A stretch of 64,000 nt of DNA from Faecalibacterium prausnitzii (GTDB lineage: Bacteria > Bacillota > Clostridia > Oscillospirales > Ruminococcaceae). Positions 34,225-41,346 of this stretch are shown here, one piece after another. The position numbers were made by a program, and so were the translations under genes. Positions within the stretch are counted from its first letter, which is position 1, and the number at the start of each line of letters is the position of its first letter. The stretch spans positions 102,304 through 166,303 of the forward strand of contig NZ_PRLD01000007.1 in NCBI RefSeq assembly GCF_003287405.1. The letters run 5' to 3'. The notes beneath the pieces are model-generated. The model saw only the letters and a list, made by a program, of their open reading frames with translations, had not been told where the DNA came from and did not search any database.

Positions 34225-35069
34225 TGAAAACAAAACATCTGCGCCTGATGCAGCGGGTCTACATCATCCTGTTCTTCTGCTTCATGTACCTGCCCATTGC
34301 CTACATGATCGTGTTCAGCTTCAACCAGAGCAAGGGCTATTCGCTGTTTACCGGCTTTACTTTTAAATGGTACCGCAGCCTGTTCACGAATGCGTCCATC
34401 CTCCATGCACTGTGGGTGTCCGTTGAGGTGGCAGTGCTGTCCGCCATCATTGCCACGGTGCTGGGTACGGCTGCCAGCCTTGGCATTGCCTCCATGAGCC
34501 GTAAAAGCCGCCTGCTGGTGACCAACATCACCTATATCCCGGTGGTCAACCCGGAGATCATCACCGGCATCTCCCTGATGCTGCTGTTTGTGGCTTACCA
34601 GCGCTTTGCCGCGCAGTCCGCATGGCTGCCGGACAACATCATGGGTCTGCCTACGCTGCTCATTGCGCATATCGCGTTCAACGTGCCCTACGTTATCTTC
34701 AACGTAAGTCCCAAGCTCAAGCAGCTGGATATCAAACTGTACGAAGCAGCGCTGGATCTTGGCTGTGATCCCAGACAGGCTTTCTTCAAGGTCATTCTGC
34801 CGGAGATCAGTCCCGCTATCCTGTCGGCCTTCCTCATCTGCCTGACCTATTCCATCGATGACTTTATGATCTCCTACTTCAACTGCGGCACGGTAGAGAC
34901 CCTGCCCATTGCCATCTACTCCATGACCCGCAAAAAGGTCAGCCCGGAGATCTACGCGCTGTCCACCATCATGTTCGTGGTCATCCTCAGCGTCATTCTG
35001 GTGTCCAATGCCATGGAGAGCCGCAGCTACCGCAAGGATCAGAAAACGCTGCGAGAGGAGGGCGCATGA
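34224..35069 (+). CDS. potC: Spermidine/putrescine ABC transporter permease PotC
   Basis: A 281-aa six-helix permease with EAALDLGCDPRQAFFKVILP as its EAA loop and FLICLTYSIDDFMISYFNCG, a PotC-typical segment. It pairs with PotB. The end overlaps the potD start by four bases. Confidence 0.94.
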   Translation: MKTKHLRLMQRVYIILFFCFMYLPIAYMIVFSFNQSKGYSLFTGFTFKWYRSLFTNASILHALWVSVEVAVLSAIIATVLGTAASLGIASMSRKSRLLVTNITYIPVVNPEIITGISLMLLFVAYQRFAAQSAWLPDNIMGLPTLLIAHIAFNVPYVIFNVSPKLKQLDIKLYEAALDLGCDPRQAFFKVILPEISPAILSAFLICLTYSIDDFMISYFNCGTVETLPIAIYSMTRKKVSPEIYALSTIMFVVILSVILVSNAMESRSYRKDQKTLREEGA

Positions 35070-36301
35070 TGAAACGCATTGCTGCATTGCTGCTGACGCT
35101 GGCTGTGGCGCTGTGCGCTGCACTGCCGGTGCTTGCCGCCGGTACCATCGAGGTCACTGAGGACGTCTCGGTGTCGGATGCTTACGACTGGACCCGCTTC
35201 AAGGGGCAGAACGTCACCCTGAACGTCTATAACTGGGGCGAGTACATCTCCAACGGCTCGGATGACAGCGTGGATGTTGTGGGCGCCTTTGAAAAGCTGA
35301 CCGGCATCAAGGTGAACTACACTACCTTCGACTCCAACGAGTCCCTGTACGCCAAGCTCAAGTCCGGCGCAGCCAACTACGATGTGATCATCCCATCCGA
35401 CTACATGGTGGCAAAGATGATCAACGAGGGGATGCTTGCGCCCCTTGACTACGACAATATTCCCAATTTCCAAAAGATCGATGCAGGCTACCGCAACCCG
35501 GATTACGACCCGCAGAACGCCTACACCGTGCCCTATATGCTGTGCACCACCGGCATCATCTACAATACCACCATGGTAGACGAAGCCCCCACCTGCTGGG
35601 CAGACCTGTGGGATGAGCAGTATGCGGGCAACATCCTGATGTTCAACAACAGCCGCGATGCCTACGCTATCGCTGCATTTAAGAGCGGCCACAGCATCAA
35701 CCCCGCCACCCCGGAAGAGGTGGACGAGGTGGTGGAAGAGCTCAAGGCGCAGAAGCCGCTGGTGCAGGCCTACGTCATGGACGAGATCTTTGATAAGATG
35801 ATCGGCGGCGAGGCTGCTATCGGCGTGTACTACTCCGGCGATGCCATCACCATGATCGATGATAACCCGGATCTTGCGTGGGTATTCCCGGAGGAGGGCA
35901 GTGTGCTTTCGGTGGACTGCATGGCTGTGCCCGCCGCCAGCGAGCACAAGGAAGCCGCCGAGATGTTCATCAACTTCATGTGCGAGACCGACATCGGCAA
36001 GGCTAACAGCGAGTATATCGGCTACACCACCCCCATGCACGATGTATGGGAGGTGCTGGACGAGGAACTGAAAACCAGCGAGATCGCCTACCCGTCTGAA
36101 GAGGACGCCGCCCGCGAGAAGGTGTTCACCGCCCTGAGCGACGAGGTGAACAGCGAACTGGACCTGAAGTGGAGCGAGATGAAGAGCTACGATGAAGGCG
36201 GCGGCAGCTACCTGTTTTTGCTGTTGCTGCTGGCCATGCTGGCGCTGGCCTGCTTCAATATCTGGCGCAAGGTGCGCAGAAAGACCCGCAATCAGTATTG
36301 A
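35066..36301 (+). CDS. potD: Polyamine-binding protein PotD with C-terminal membrane anchor
   Basis: A 411-aa protein with a signal peptide ending near VLAAG (residue about 25). The periplasmic-binding fold starts VTLNVYNWGEYISNGSDDS, with YDVIIPSDYMVAKMI and MFNNSRDAYAIAA further on, all PotD-like. It captures spermidine or putrescine outside the cell. Unusually for a Gram-positive binding protein no good lipobox is seen (the only Cys near the N-terminus is in VALCAA). Instead there is a C-terminal hydrophobic helix (about residues 382-399) with a basic tail RKVRRKTR. So it is probably tethered by its C-terminus. Confidence 0.93.
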   Translation: MMKRIAALLLTLAVALCAALPVLAAGTIEVTEDVSVSDAYDWTRFKGQNVTLNVYNWGEYISNGSDDSVDVVGAFEKLTGIKVNYTTFDSNESLYAKLKSGAANYDVIIPSDYMVAKMINEGMLAPLDYDNIPNFQKIDAGYRNPDYDPQNAYTVPYMLCTTGIIYNTTMVDEAPTCWADLWDEQYAGNILMFNNSRDAYAIAAFKSGHSINPATPEEVDEVVEELKAQKPLVQAYVMDEIFDKMIGGEAAIGVYYSGDAITMIDDNPDLAWVFPEEGSVLSVDCMAVPAASEHKEAAEMFINFMCETDIGKANSEYIGYTTPMHDVWEVLDEELKTSEIAYPSEEDAAREKVFTALSDEVNSELDLKWSEMKSYDEGGGSYLFLLLLLAMLALACFNIWRKVRRKTRNQY

Positions 36302-36311
36302 TCGTTCAACC

Positions 36312-36348
36312 AAGGCTGCCGTCCCGGACGTGGTGCGGCGGCCTTTTT
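36312..36348 (+). terminator. Terminator after potD
   Basis: AAGGCTGCCG and CGGCGGCCTT pair with one G-U, then TTTTTCC. Confidence 0.85.
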
Positions 36349-36367
36349 CCGATAGGAGGGAAAGACT

Positions 36368-37105
36368 ATGGAACAGTTTTATTATGAAGGCACCGCCGTG
36401 GTAGAAAATGCCGATGCAGACTGCCACAGCCTGCTCAAGGCCAGTGCGCTGCTGCGCTATGTGGAGCAGATCTCCACCATGCACGCCCGCCACTTTGGCA
36501 TGGACGATAAGTTCTTTGAGGATCACGGCGTAGCGTTTCTGGTGGGCAAGCAGGCGCTGCGGTTCAGCCGCGTGCCCCGCCGTGGCGAGACTTTGACCCT
36601 TTGCTCCCGCTCAGAAAAGGCTCTCCGCGGCTCTATCAAGCGCGTCACCACCCTTACGGACGAAGCCGGGCAGGAAGTAGCCATGGTGGACAGCCGCTGG
36701 ATCATGTCCAGCCTTGAGAATGGACACATCCTGCGCCAGCCGGGCTGGACGGTAGAGGGATACTGGAACGAGACGGTGAAAGAGGAGCTGCCCCTTTTGC
36801 TGCATAAGCACCGGGACAGCCTGACCAGCGCCGGCCTGTTTACGGCGCGCTACTCCCAGTGCGATTTGCACTATCACATCAACAACGCTTTTTATCTGGA
36901 TATCGTCTGTGACGCGCTGCCGCTGGAGATCATGCGCGATCACGTTGTAAAGTTCGCTTCCATCAACTATCACCGCGAAGTCCCCATGGGGCAGCAGGTG
37001 GAGGTGTTCTACGCGCCTTCGGATGATGGCTGGTACTTTATTGCCAAGCGCGCGGACAAAACGGCTTTCGAGTGCTATCTGGAACTGGAGCCGGTCAAAC
37101 AGTAA
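36368..37105 (+). CDS. Acyl-ACP thioesterase
   Basis: A 245-aa double hot-dog protein (PF01643). The N-terminal half has SLLKASALLRYVEQISTMHA and the C-terminal half carries the family motif DLHYHINNAFYLDIVCDALP (Asn/His catalytic region). It releases free fatty acids from acyl-ACP in the cytoplasm, ending or tuning fatty-acid synthesis. GATAGGAGGG precedes the ATG. It may share a transcript with the chromate transporter genes 20 bp downstream, although the functions are not obviously linked. Confidence 0.88.
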   Translation: MEQFYYEGTAVVENADADCHSLLKASALLRYVEQISTMHARHFGMDDKFFEDHGVAFLVGKQALRFSRVPRRGETLTLCSRSEKALRGSIKRVTTLTDEAGQEVAMVDSRWIMSSLENGHILRQPGWTVEGYWNETVKEELPLLLHKHRDSLTSAGLFTARYSQCDLHYHINNAFYLDIVCDALPLEIMRDHVVKFASINYHREVPMGQQVEVFYAPSDDGWYFIAKRADKTAFECYLELEPVKQ

Positions 37106-37125
37106 GTGCCCGGAGGAAAATGCCT

Positions 37126-37695
37126 ATGTCCAAGACCAAGGAACTTTTTTGCACCTTTTTCAAGATCGGTGCCTTTACCTTTGGCGGCGGCTACGCCATG
37201 GTGGCGCTGCTGGAGCACGAATTTGTAGAGGAAAAGCGCTGGCTCACCCGGGAGGAGTTTCTGGATATGGTCGCAATTGCCGAGTCCACCCCCGGCCCTG
37301 TGGCGGTGAACAGCGCCACCTATATCGGTTATAAGCTGGCAGGTGCCGCTGGTGCGGCGGCTTCCACTCTGGCAGTGTGTCTGCCGTCTTTCGGGGTCAT
37401 CTATCTTATTTCACTCTTCTTCGACCGTTTTTTGCAGCTGACGGTGGTAGCAAATGCCTTTAAAGGCATACAGGCCTGCGTCATCTACCTGATTTTATCC
37501 GCAGGAATCAAGATGCTCAAAAACCTGCAGCGCACACCCTTCAACACGGCAGTGGTGGCGGTGGTGCTGGCGGCCATGGTGGGCTGCTCTGTGCTGGCGG
37601 TAAAGTTTTCCTCCATCTGCTGCATTTTGCTTTGCGGCGCAGCCGGGGTGCTGGCCTATGCGGTAGGGCAGGGGAAGAAAGGCGGCACAAAATGA
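37126..37695 (+). CDS. Chromate transporter family protein, first half-size subunit
   Basis: A 189-aa CHR domain protein with about six helices. The hallmark is FKIGAFTFGGGYAMVALLEH with IAESTPGPVAVNSATYIGYK. Short CHR proteins work in adjacent pairs, and this one overlaps the second by four bases. The family exports chromate or other oxyanions. The natural substrate in a gut anaerobe is unclear. ATG 37126 (GGAGG nine bases upstream) is preferred over ATG 37120. Confidence 0.9.
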   Translation: MSKTKELFCTFFKIGAFTFGGGYAMVALLEHEFVEEKRWLTREEFLDMVAIAESTPGPVAVNSATYIGYKLAGAAGAAASTLAVCLPSFGVIYLISLFFDRFLQLTVVANAFKGIQACVIYLILSAGIKMLKNLQRTPFNTAVVAVVLAAMVGCSVLAVKFSSICCILLCGAAGVLAYAVGQGKKGGTK

Positions 37696-38264
37696 TCCTG
37701 CTGCAATTGTTCTGGAACTTCCTTGTCATCGGTGCGGTGTCCTTTGGCGGCGGCTACGGTATGATTTCGCTGGTGCGGGAAACAGTGCTGGGGCACGGCT
37801 GGCTGACCGAGAGCGAATTTCTCAGCTTTATCGCGGTGTCAGAGTCCACCCCCGGCCCGCTGGCGGTGAACATGGCTACCTTTATCGGCGCTTCGCAGGC
37901 GGGACTGGCAGGCTCCTTTGCGGCAACGGTGGGGGTGGTGCTGCCTTCTTTTGTCATCATCCTGCTCATTGCGGCGGCGCTGCACAGCCTGATGAAGTAC
38001 GCCGGGGTCAACGCCTTTCTGGCCGGGGTGCGCCCCTGCGTGGTGGCTATGATCCTGGCCACCGCCTGCACCATGGGGCTTTCCACGCTGGGGGGCTTTA
38101 CCACTGTTTCCGGCGGCTTTGCCCCGGATGTGCGTGCGCTGGCGGTGTTTGCCCTTTTGAGTATTCTGCATTTTGCCTATAAAAAGAAAACGCAGAAAGC
38201 ACCGTCCCCCATCGGGATGATCCTGCTTTCTGCGGTGCTGGGCGCAGTGCTGTGGAGCATCTGA
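37692..38264 (+). CDS. Chromate transporter family protein, second half-size subunit
   Basis: A 190-aa CHR domain protein with NFLVIGAVSFGGGYGMISLV and VSESTPGPLAVNMATFIGAS. It is homologous to the preceding subunit, and together they make a two-protein transporter with opposite topology. The start overlaps the previous stop (ATGA), so translation is coupled. Confidence 0.9.
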   Translation: MILLQLFWNFLVIGAVSFGGGYGMISLVRETVLGHGWLTESEFLSFIAVSESTPGPLAVNMATFIGASQAGLAGSFAATVGVVLPSFVIILLIAAALHSLMKYAGVNAFLAGVRPCVVAMILATACTMGLSTLGGFTTVSGGFAPDVRALAVFALLSILHFAYKKKTQKAPSPIGMILLSAVLGAVLWSI

Positions 38265-38286
38265 CCCGGCAAGAAAGGATACTGCA

Positions 38287-38820
38287 ATGAACATTACTGT
38301 GTATCTGGGCGCAAACCTTGGCAACGACCCTGCACTGCCACAGGCTGTGCAGCAGCTGGGGCGCTGGATTGGCGAAAGCGGCAACGCGCTGGTGTACGGC
38401 GGCAGCAAAAGCGGCCTGATGGGGCTTTTAGCCGACAGTGTACTGGCCGCAGGCGGCAGGGTGACCGGCGTAGAGCCCAAGTGCTTTCTGGACGCAGAGC
38501 TGCAGCACGAGGGACTGACTGAGTTGATCGTGACCGAGGATATCCCCGCCCGCAAGACCAGAATGATCGAACTGGGCGATGCCTTTATCGCGTTTCCCGG
38601 CGGCACCGGCACGCTGGAGGAGATCACCGAGGTCATCAGCAAGCTGTCTCTGGGACAGCTGGACGCACCCTGCATCCTCTACGACCTGAACGGCTACTAC
38701 CAGCCCCTGCACCAGCTTTTGCAGCAGATGATCGCCATGGGGCTTTCCACCCCGGCGCGACAGCGGAATATCACCTTTGCCGCCGACCTTGCCCAGATTC
38801 GTGCGATCCTTGAAAAATGA
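38287..38820 (+). CDS. LOG family protein (nucleoside 5'-monophosphate phosphoribohydrolase)
   Basis: A 177-aa Rossmann-like protein with YGGSKSGLMGLLADSVLAAG and the LOG signature FPGGTGTLEEITEVIS (about residues 101-116). LOG proteins cleave N6-modified AMP to a free base and ribose phosphate. Many were earlier called lysine decarboxylases. The in vivo substrate in Clostridia is unknown. It ends at a convergent junction with a lipoprotein gene and carries a terminator at once. Confidence 0.9.
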   Translation: MNITVYLGANLGNDPALPQAVQQLGRWIGESGNALVYGGSKSGLMGLLADSVLAAGGRVTGVEPKCFLDAELQHEGLTELIVTEDIPARKTRMIELGDAFIAFPGGTGTLEEITEVISKLSLGQLDAPCILYDLNGYYQPLHQLLQQMIAMGLSTPARQRNITFAADLAQIRAILEK

Positions 38821-38850
38821 TACTGGGAAGCTTACTTCTCAAACGCGAGG

Positions 38851-38886
38851 AGACTGCTGTACATGGCTTTGTGCGGCGGTCTTTTC
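38851..38886 (+). terminator. Terminator after the LOG gene
   Basis: AGACTGCTGTAC (38851-38862) pairs with GTGCGGCGGTCT (38871-38882) with three G-U pairs, then TTTTC. It forms the left border of repeat copy A. Confidence 0.75.
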
Positions 38887-39005
38887 TCATAAAATGGGAT
38901 ACCGGGGCGTCCGCGGACGCCCCGGTATCCCGAAAAAGAAAAAATCATTCCGCTGGTTATGCCCATAGCGCACGCGGAGGGCATTTAAAATCTTTCTGCG
39001 CAACC

Positions 39006-39044
39006 AAAAAGGCCGCTGCACAAAACAATGTGCAGCGGCCTTTT
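39006..39044. terminator. Terminator of the SEAAS lipoprotein gene
   Basis: GGCCGCTGCACA (39011-39022) pairs with TGTGCAGCGGCC (39029-39040), with AAAAA and TTTT on either side. It serves the minus-strand gene and could also stop + strand readthrough. Confidence 0.85.
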
Positions 39045-39077
39045 GCTATCCTGTTATGTACGCTGTGCGCGTTAAAC

Positions 39078-39341
39078 TTAGGCGGCAGTGGTGGAAGCAG
39101 CCTCAGAAGAAGCAGCCTCGCTGACAGCAGCCTCAGAGGAAGCGGCCTCGGAAGATGCAGCCTCAGAGGAAGCAGCCTCGCTGGAAGCAGCCTCAGAAGA
39201 AGCAGCCTCGGAAACAGCGGTGCTTGCAGAAGCAGCCTCAGAGGTAGAGGAAGCAGCGGTAGAAGCAGAGCCACCGCAAGCGGTCATGCCAGCAGCCAGA
39301 GCCAGAGCAACAACAGCGATGCAAATATTCTTGAGTTTCAT
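39078..39341 (-). CDS. Short lipoprotein made of Ser-Glu-Ala-Ala repeats
   Basis: An 87-aa protein with a classic lipoprotein signal peptide (KLKNICIAVVALALAAGMTAC, lipobox MTAC, about residues 2-22), then only low-complexity sequence: about twelve copies of SEAAS-like units. This resembles the linker that normally follows the lipidated Cys of solute-binding proteins, but here no folded domain follows. It has its own promoter, AAGGAGA Shine-Dalgarno and terminator, so it seems to be a real gene. It may be a surface spacer or a remnant of a longer lipoprotein. The DNA repeats could expand or contract. Confidence 0.75.
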   Translation of the reverse strand: MKLKNICIAVVALALAAGMTACGGSASTAASSTSEAASASTAVSEAASSEAASSEAASSEAASSEAASSEAAVSEAASSEAASTTAA

Positions 39342-39413
39342 ATCAATGATCTCCTTGTTTTTCCTGTGTGTGTTTCGCAGCGGGCCTTCGGTAGCACCTC
39401 ACTGCGATGCTAT

Positions 39414-39441
39414 ATTCTAATCCGTTTTTGAAAAAAATCAA
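39414..39441 (-). promoter_or_regulatory. Promoter of the SEAAS lipoprotein gene
   Basis: On the minus strand TTGATT, 16-base spacer, TAGAAT. The mRNA leader is about 65 bases. Confidence 0.6.
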
Positions 39442-39805
39442 GAGGTTTTTGGTCGAAAGTTATAATCTATGTAAAGAATCTACATAGTTGTCATAAAATT
39501 TCGCCAAAAGTCAAAGACTTTTTGGCAAAAATAAAACCGCAAAAAGACGGGCTGCTATCTGCTGTAGAACCCGCTTTTGCAGAATGTCGCCCGGCAGTTG
39601 ACCTCCTACCCGGCAGAGTGTGGTATGCTGTGGGTACAGAGCAAAGCCTGCACCGCCGGGCGGGGAACACAAAGTAGAAAAAACTTGAAATGTTCTGCCG
39701 AAAATCCTTTTTATTGGACTGTAAATGTGGATAATAGAAGCATAACGAGGGACGGACATCCCCCGGAAGGCTTGAACGACAAGAACATTTGCGGAGGATA
39801 ATACG
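39442..39805. other. Divergent intergenic region
   Basis: It separates the lipoprotein gene (minus) from the small acidic protein (plus). An imperfect hairpin GCCAAAAGTC/GACTTTTTGGC lies near 39501-39526. TTGACC at 39599 with an extended TGGTATGCT about 20 bases later is a possible + promoter; the same TGGTATGCT box occurs near 60320. No ORF with coding character was seen. Confidence 0.45.
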
Positions 39806-39970
39806 ATGAAAGATTTTGATTTTGGCTACTTCGGCACCGGCGATGAGGGCTATGCCCAGTACATGACCGCATTCGAGCGCAATTTCAGCACGGACAGCAC
39901 CGACAGCTTTGCGTCCGATGACACAGACTGCGATGCAGACAGCTGCGACAGCAGCGAAGAGGATTTCTAA
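39806..39970 (+). CDS. Small acidic protein (54 aa), unknown
   Basis: ATG 39806 is preceded by GGAGG with eight to nine bases spacing. The product begins MKDFDFGYFGTGDEGYAQYM and ends in a Ser/Asp-rich tail with DTDCDADSCDSSEEDF. The stop TAA is followed at once by AAGGAGG for the HIRAN gene, so both are probably translated from one mRNA. No family was recognised. The acidic, cysteine-containing tail might bind metal or mimic DNA charge, but this is speculation. Confidence 0.65.
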   Translation: MKDFDFGYFGTGDEGYAQYMTAFERNFSTDSTDSFASDDTDCDADSCDSSEEDF

Positions 39971-39982
39971 GGAGGTAAAACC

Positions 39983-40351
39983 ATGAAGTATTATGTAACA
40001 CTGACCGGCCTGAACTACCGCTACGGCACGATGCCCTTTGCAGTAGGGCAGAAGGTGCGTCTGGTCAAGGAGCCGGAGAATCAGGCCGACCGCGAAGCCA
40101 TCCGGGCAGAGCTGCCGGGGCTGGGCAAGGTGGGCTATGTGGCCAACAGCACCCATACCGTAAAGGGGGACTGCTACAGTGCAGGCCGTCTGTACGATAA
40201 GATCGGCAACACCGCTGTGGCAAAGGTGAAGTACATCCTGTGCGATGCCGTGATCTGCAAGATAAAGGCAGACGCCGCAGCGGCCGTGCCGCCCATGAAC
40301 CCCGACACCGGCCTGCCCTATGGCAGCGAAGAGGACGCTATCGCATTCTGA
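39983..40351 (+). CDS. HIRAN domain protein
   Basis: A 122-aa protein made mainly of a HIRAN domain: VTLTGLNYRYGTMPF, then VRLVKEPENQADREAIRAEL and GYVANSTHTV. HIRAN domains bind DNA ends or single strands and usually sit in SWI2/SNF2 helicases. Here it is free-standing, a form common in Firmicutes with unknown role, perhaps damaged-DNA sensing. AAGGAGG precedes the ATG. It follows the 54-aa acidic protein by 12 bases. Confidence 0.8.
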   Translation: MKYYVTLTGLNYRYGTMPFAVGQKVRLVKEPENQADREAIRAELPGLGKVGYVANSTHTVKGDCYSAGRLYDKIGNTAVAKVKYILCDAVICKIKADAAAAVPPMNPDTGLPYGSEEDAIAF

Positions 40352-40404
40352 AACCGCACCTTTTTGCCCGTTTGTGCATACAAAGGGCAAAGGGGGAATG
40401 CGGT

Positions 40405-41151
40405 TTGAACCGGATCGTTTTCATACTTGGGGTCTGGCTGTTTCCGGCGGCGTGTACCGCGCTGGGAGCAGCAGGGGTGTTTTTGCTGCGCAGGCAGGCA
40501 AGACCGGCTACCCGGCGCATTTTGTGCGGAATGGCGGCGGGTATCATGCTGGCGGCCAGCGTGTGGAGCCTGCTGCTGCCGGCCATAGCCCGGTCGCAGG
40601 GCAGGGTGGCATGGGTACCCCCGGCGCTGGGGCTTATTTTAGGTGCTGTGGGGCTTTTGCGACTGGAGGATGCCGCCGGGCAGCTGCTGGCGGGCGGCCC
40701 CGGGCATTGCGGGCGCATGGTGCTGGCGGTCACCCTGCACAACCTGCCGGAGGGCATGGTGGTGGGGCTTGCTGCGGCACTGGCGCTGCACGGGGACGCA
40801 GACTCCGTAAGCGGAGCGCTGGCGCTGAGCCTCGGAATCGGCTTGCAGAATATCCCGGAGGGTGCGGCGGTCAGTCTGCCGCTGACCCAGAGCGGGCGCA
40901 CCCGTGGGCAATCCTTTGCCGCCGGGGCGGCGTCCGGGCTGGTGGAGCCCTTGGGTGCGGTGCTGGCCTTTGTGCTGGCCGAGTGGGTAGGTGCAGCGCT
41001 GCCGTGGCTCATGAGTGCGGCGGCGGGCTGTATGGTGTGTGTGACCGCACAGGAGATGATTCCTGAGGCGGTGGAACCGGATGAAGTGGCCGGTGTCATC
41101 AGCATCGTGCTGGGGTTTGCGCTGATGATGGCACTGGATGTGGCCCTGTGA
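40405..41151 (+). CDS. ZIP family metal transporter
   Basis: A 248-aa protein with about eight helices. Metal-site motifs are HNLPEGMVVGLAAA (helix 4) and QNIPEGAAVSLPL (helix 5), then AGAASGLVEPLGAV. It imports zinc or another divalent cation. The frame extends upstream into the HIRAN gene. TTG 40405 with AAGGGGG about nine bases upstream is chosen because the protein then begins NRIVFILGVWLFPA, the first helix. The TTG start may lower expression. Confidence 0.85.
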   Translation: MNRIVFILGVWLFPAACTALGAAGVFLLRRQARPATRRILCGMAAGIMLAASVWSLLLPAIARSQGRVAWVPPALGLILGAVGLLRLEDAAGQLLAGGPGHCGRMVLAVTLHNLPEGMVVGLAAALALHGDADSVSGALALSLGIGLQNIPEGAAVSLPLTQSGRTRGQSFAAGAASGLVEPLGAVLAFVLAEWVGAALPWLMSAAAGCMVCVTAQEMIPEAVEPDEVAGVISIVLGFALMMALDVAL

Positions 41152-41191
41152 AAAAAGGACTGCTGCATCGTTTGACGCAGCAGTCCTTTTT
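41152..41191. terminator. Terminator after the ZIP gene
   Basis: AAAAAGGACTGCTGC and GCAGCAGTCCTTTTT form a long stem (41152-41191), effective in both directions. Confidence 0.9.
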
Positions 41192-41196
41192 GGTGA

Positions 41197-41305
41197 GAAG
41201 ATTTCAAATGCCCTCCGCTTTGCTTTGGGTAACGTCAGAGGAAAAATATTTTTTATTTGCAGTTCCGAAACGCCTGCGGGCGTTTCGGAACTGCTTTTTC
41301 ACGGG
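41197..41305 (+). repeat. Dispersed structured intergenic repeat, copy B
   Basis: It has GATTTCAAATGCCCTCCG, the AT-rich spacer, the variable hairpin GCAGTTCCGAAACGCC/GGGCGTTTCGGAACTGC (41259-41294) with apex CTGCGG, then CTTTTTCACGGGAA. The GGGCAT arm has decayed to GGGTAA. It lies between the convergent ZIP and MATE genes. Confidence 0.7.
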
Positions 41306-41346
41306 AAGAGTTATAACCGAAAGGGCGTTGCTTTGTTCGAAATTGA

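Larger units (their letters stand above)
38845..39047 (-). repeat. Dispersed structured intergenic repeat, copy A (full length)
   Basis: Read on the minus strand: a terminator hairpin (39006-39044), a conserved box AAATGCCCTCCGCGTGCG with ATGCCC/GGGCAT arms (38959-38984), a T-rich spacer, then a perfect 36-bp palindrome (38896-38931) with apex GTCCGCGGAC, then a second terminator hairpin. Copy C near 57.8 kb has the same order and clearly related sequence outside the palindrome stem. It lies between convergent genes. Confidence 0.75.

Noticed and set aside
39078..39341. Regular short repeats that could resemble a CRISPR array
   Set aside because: The units are directly adjacent coding repeats of about 15 bases with no spacers, and no cas genes are present.
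38817..39431. A + strand frame rich in Gly/Ser/Leu repeats across the lipoprotein gene
   Set aside because: It is the antisense reading of the SEAAS repeats. The minus strand has signal peptide, lipobox, RBS, promoter and terminator.
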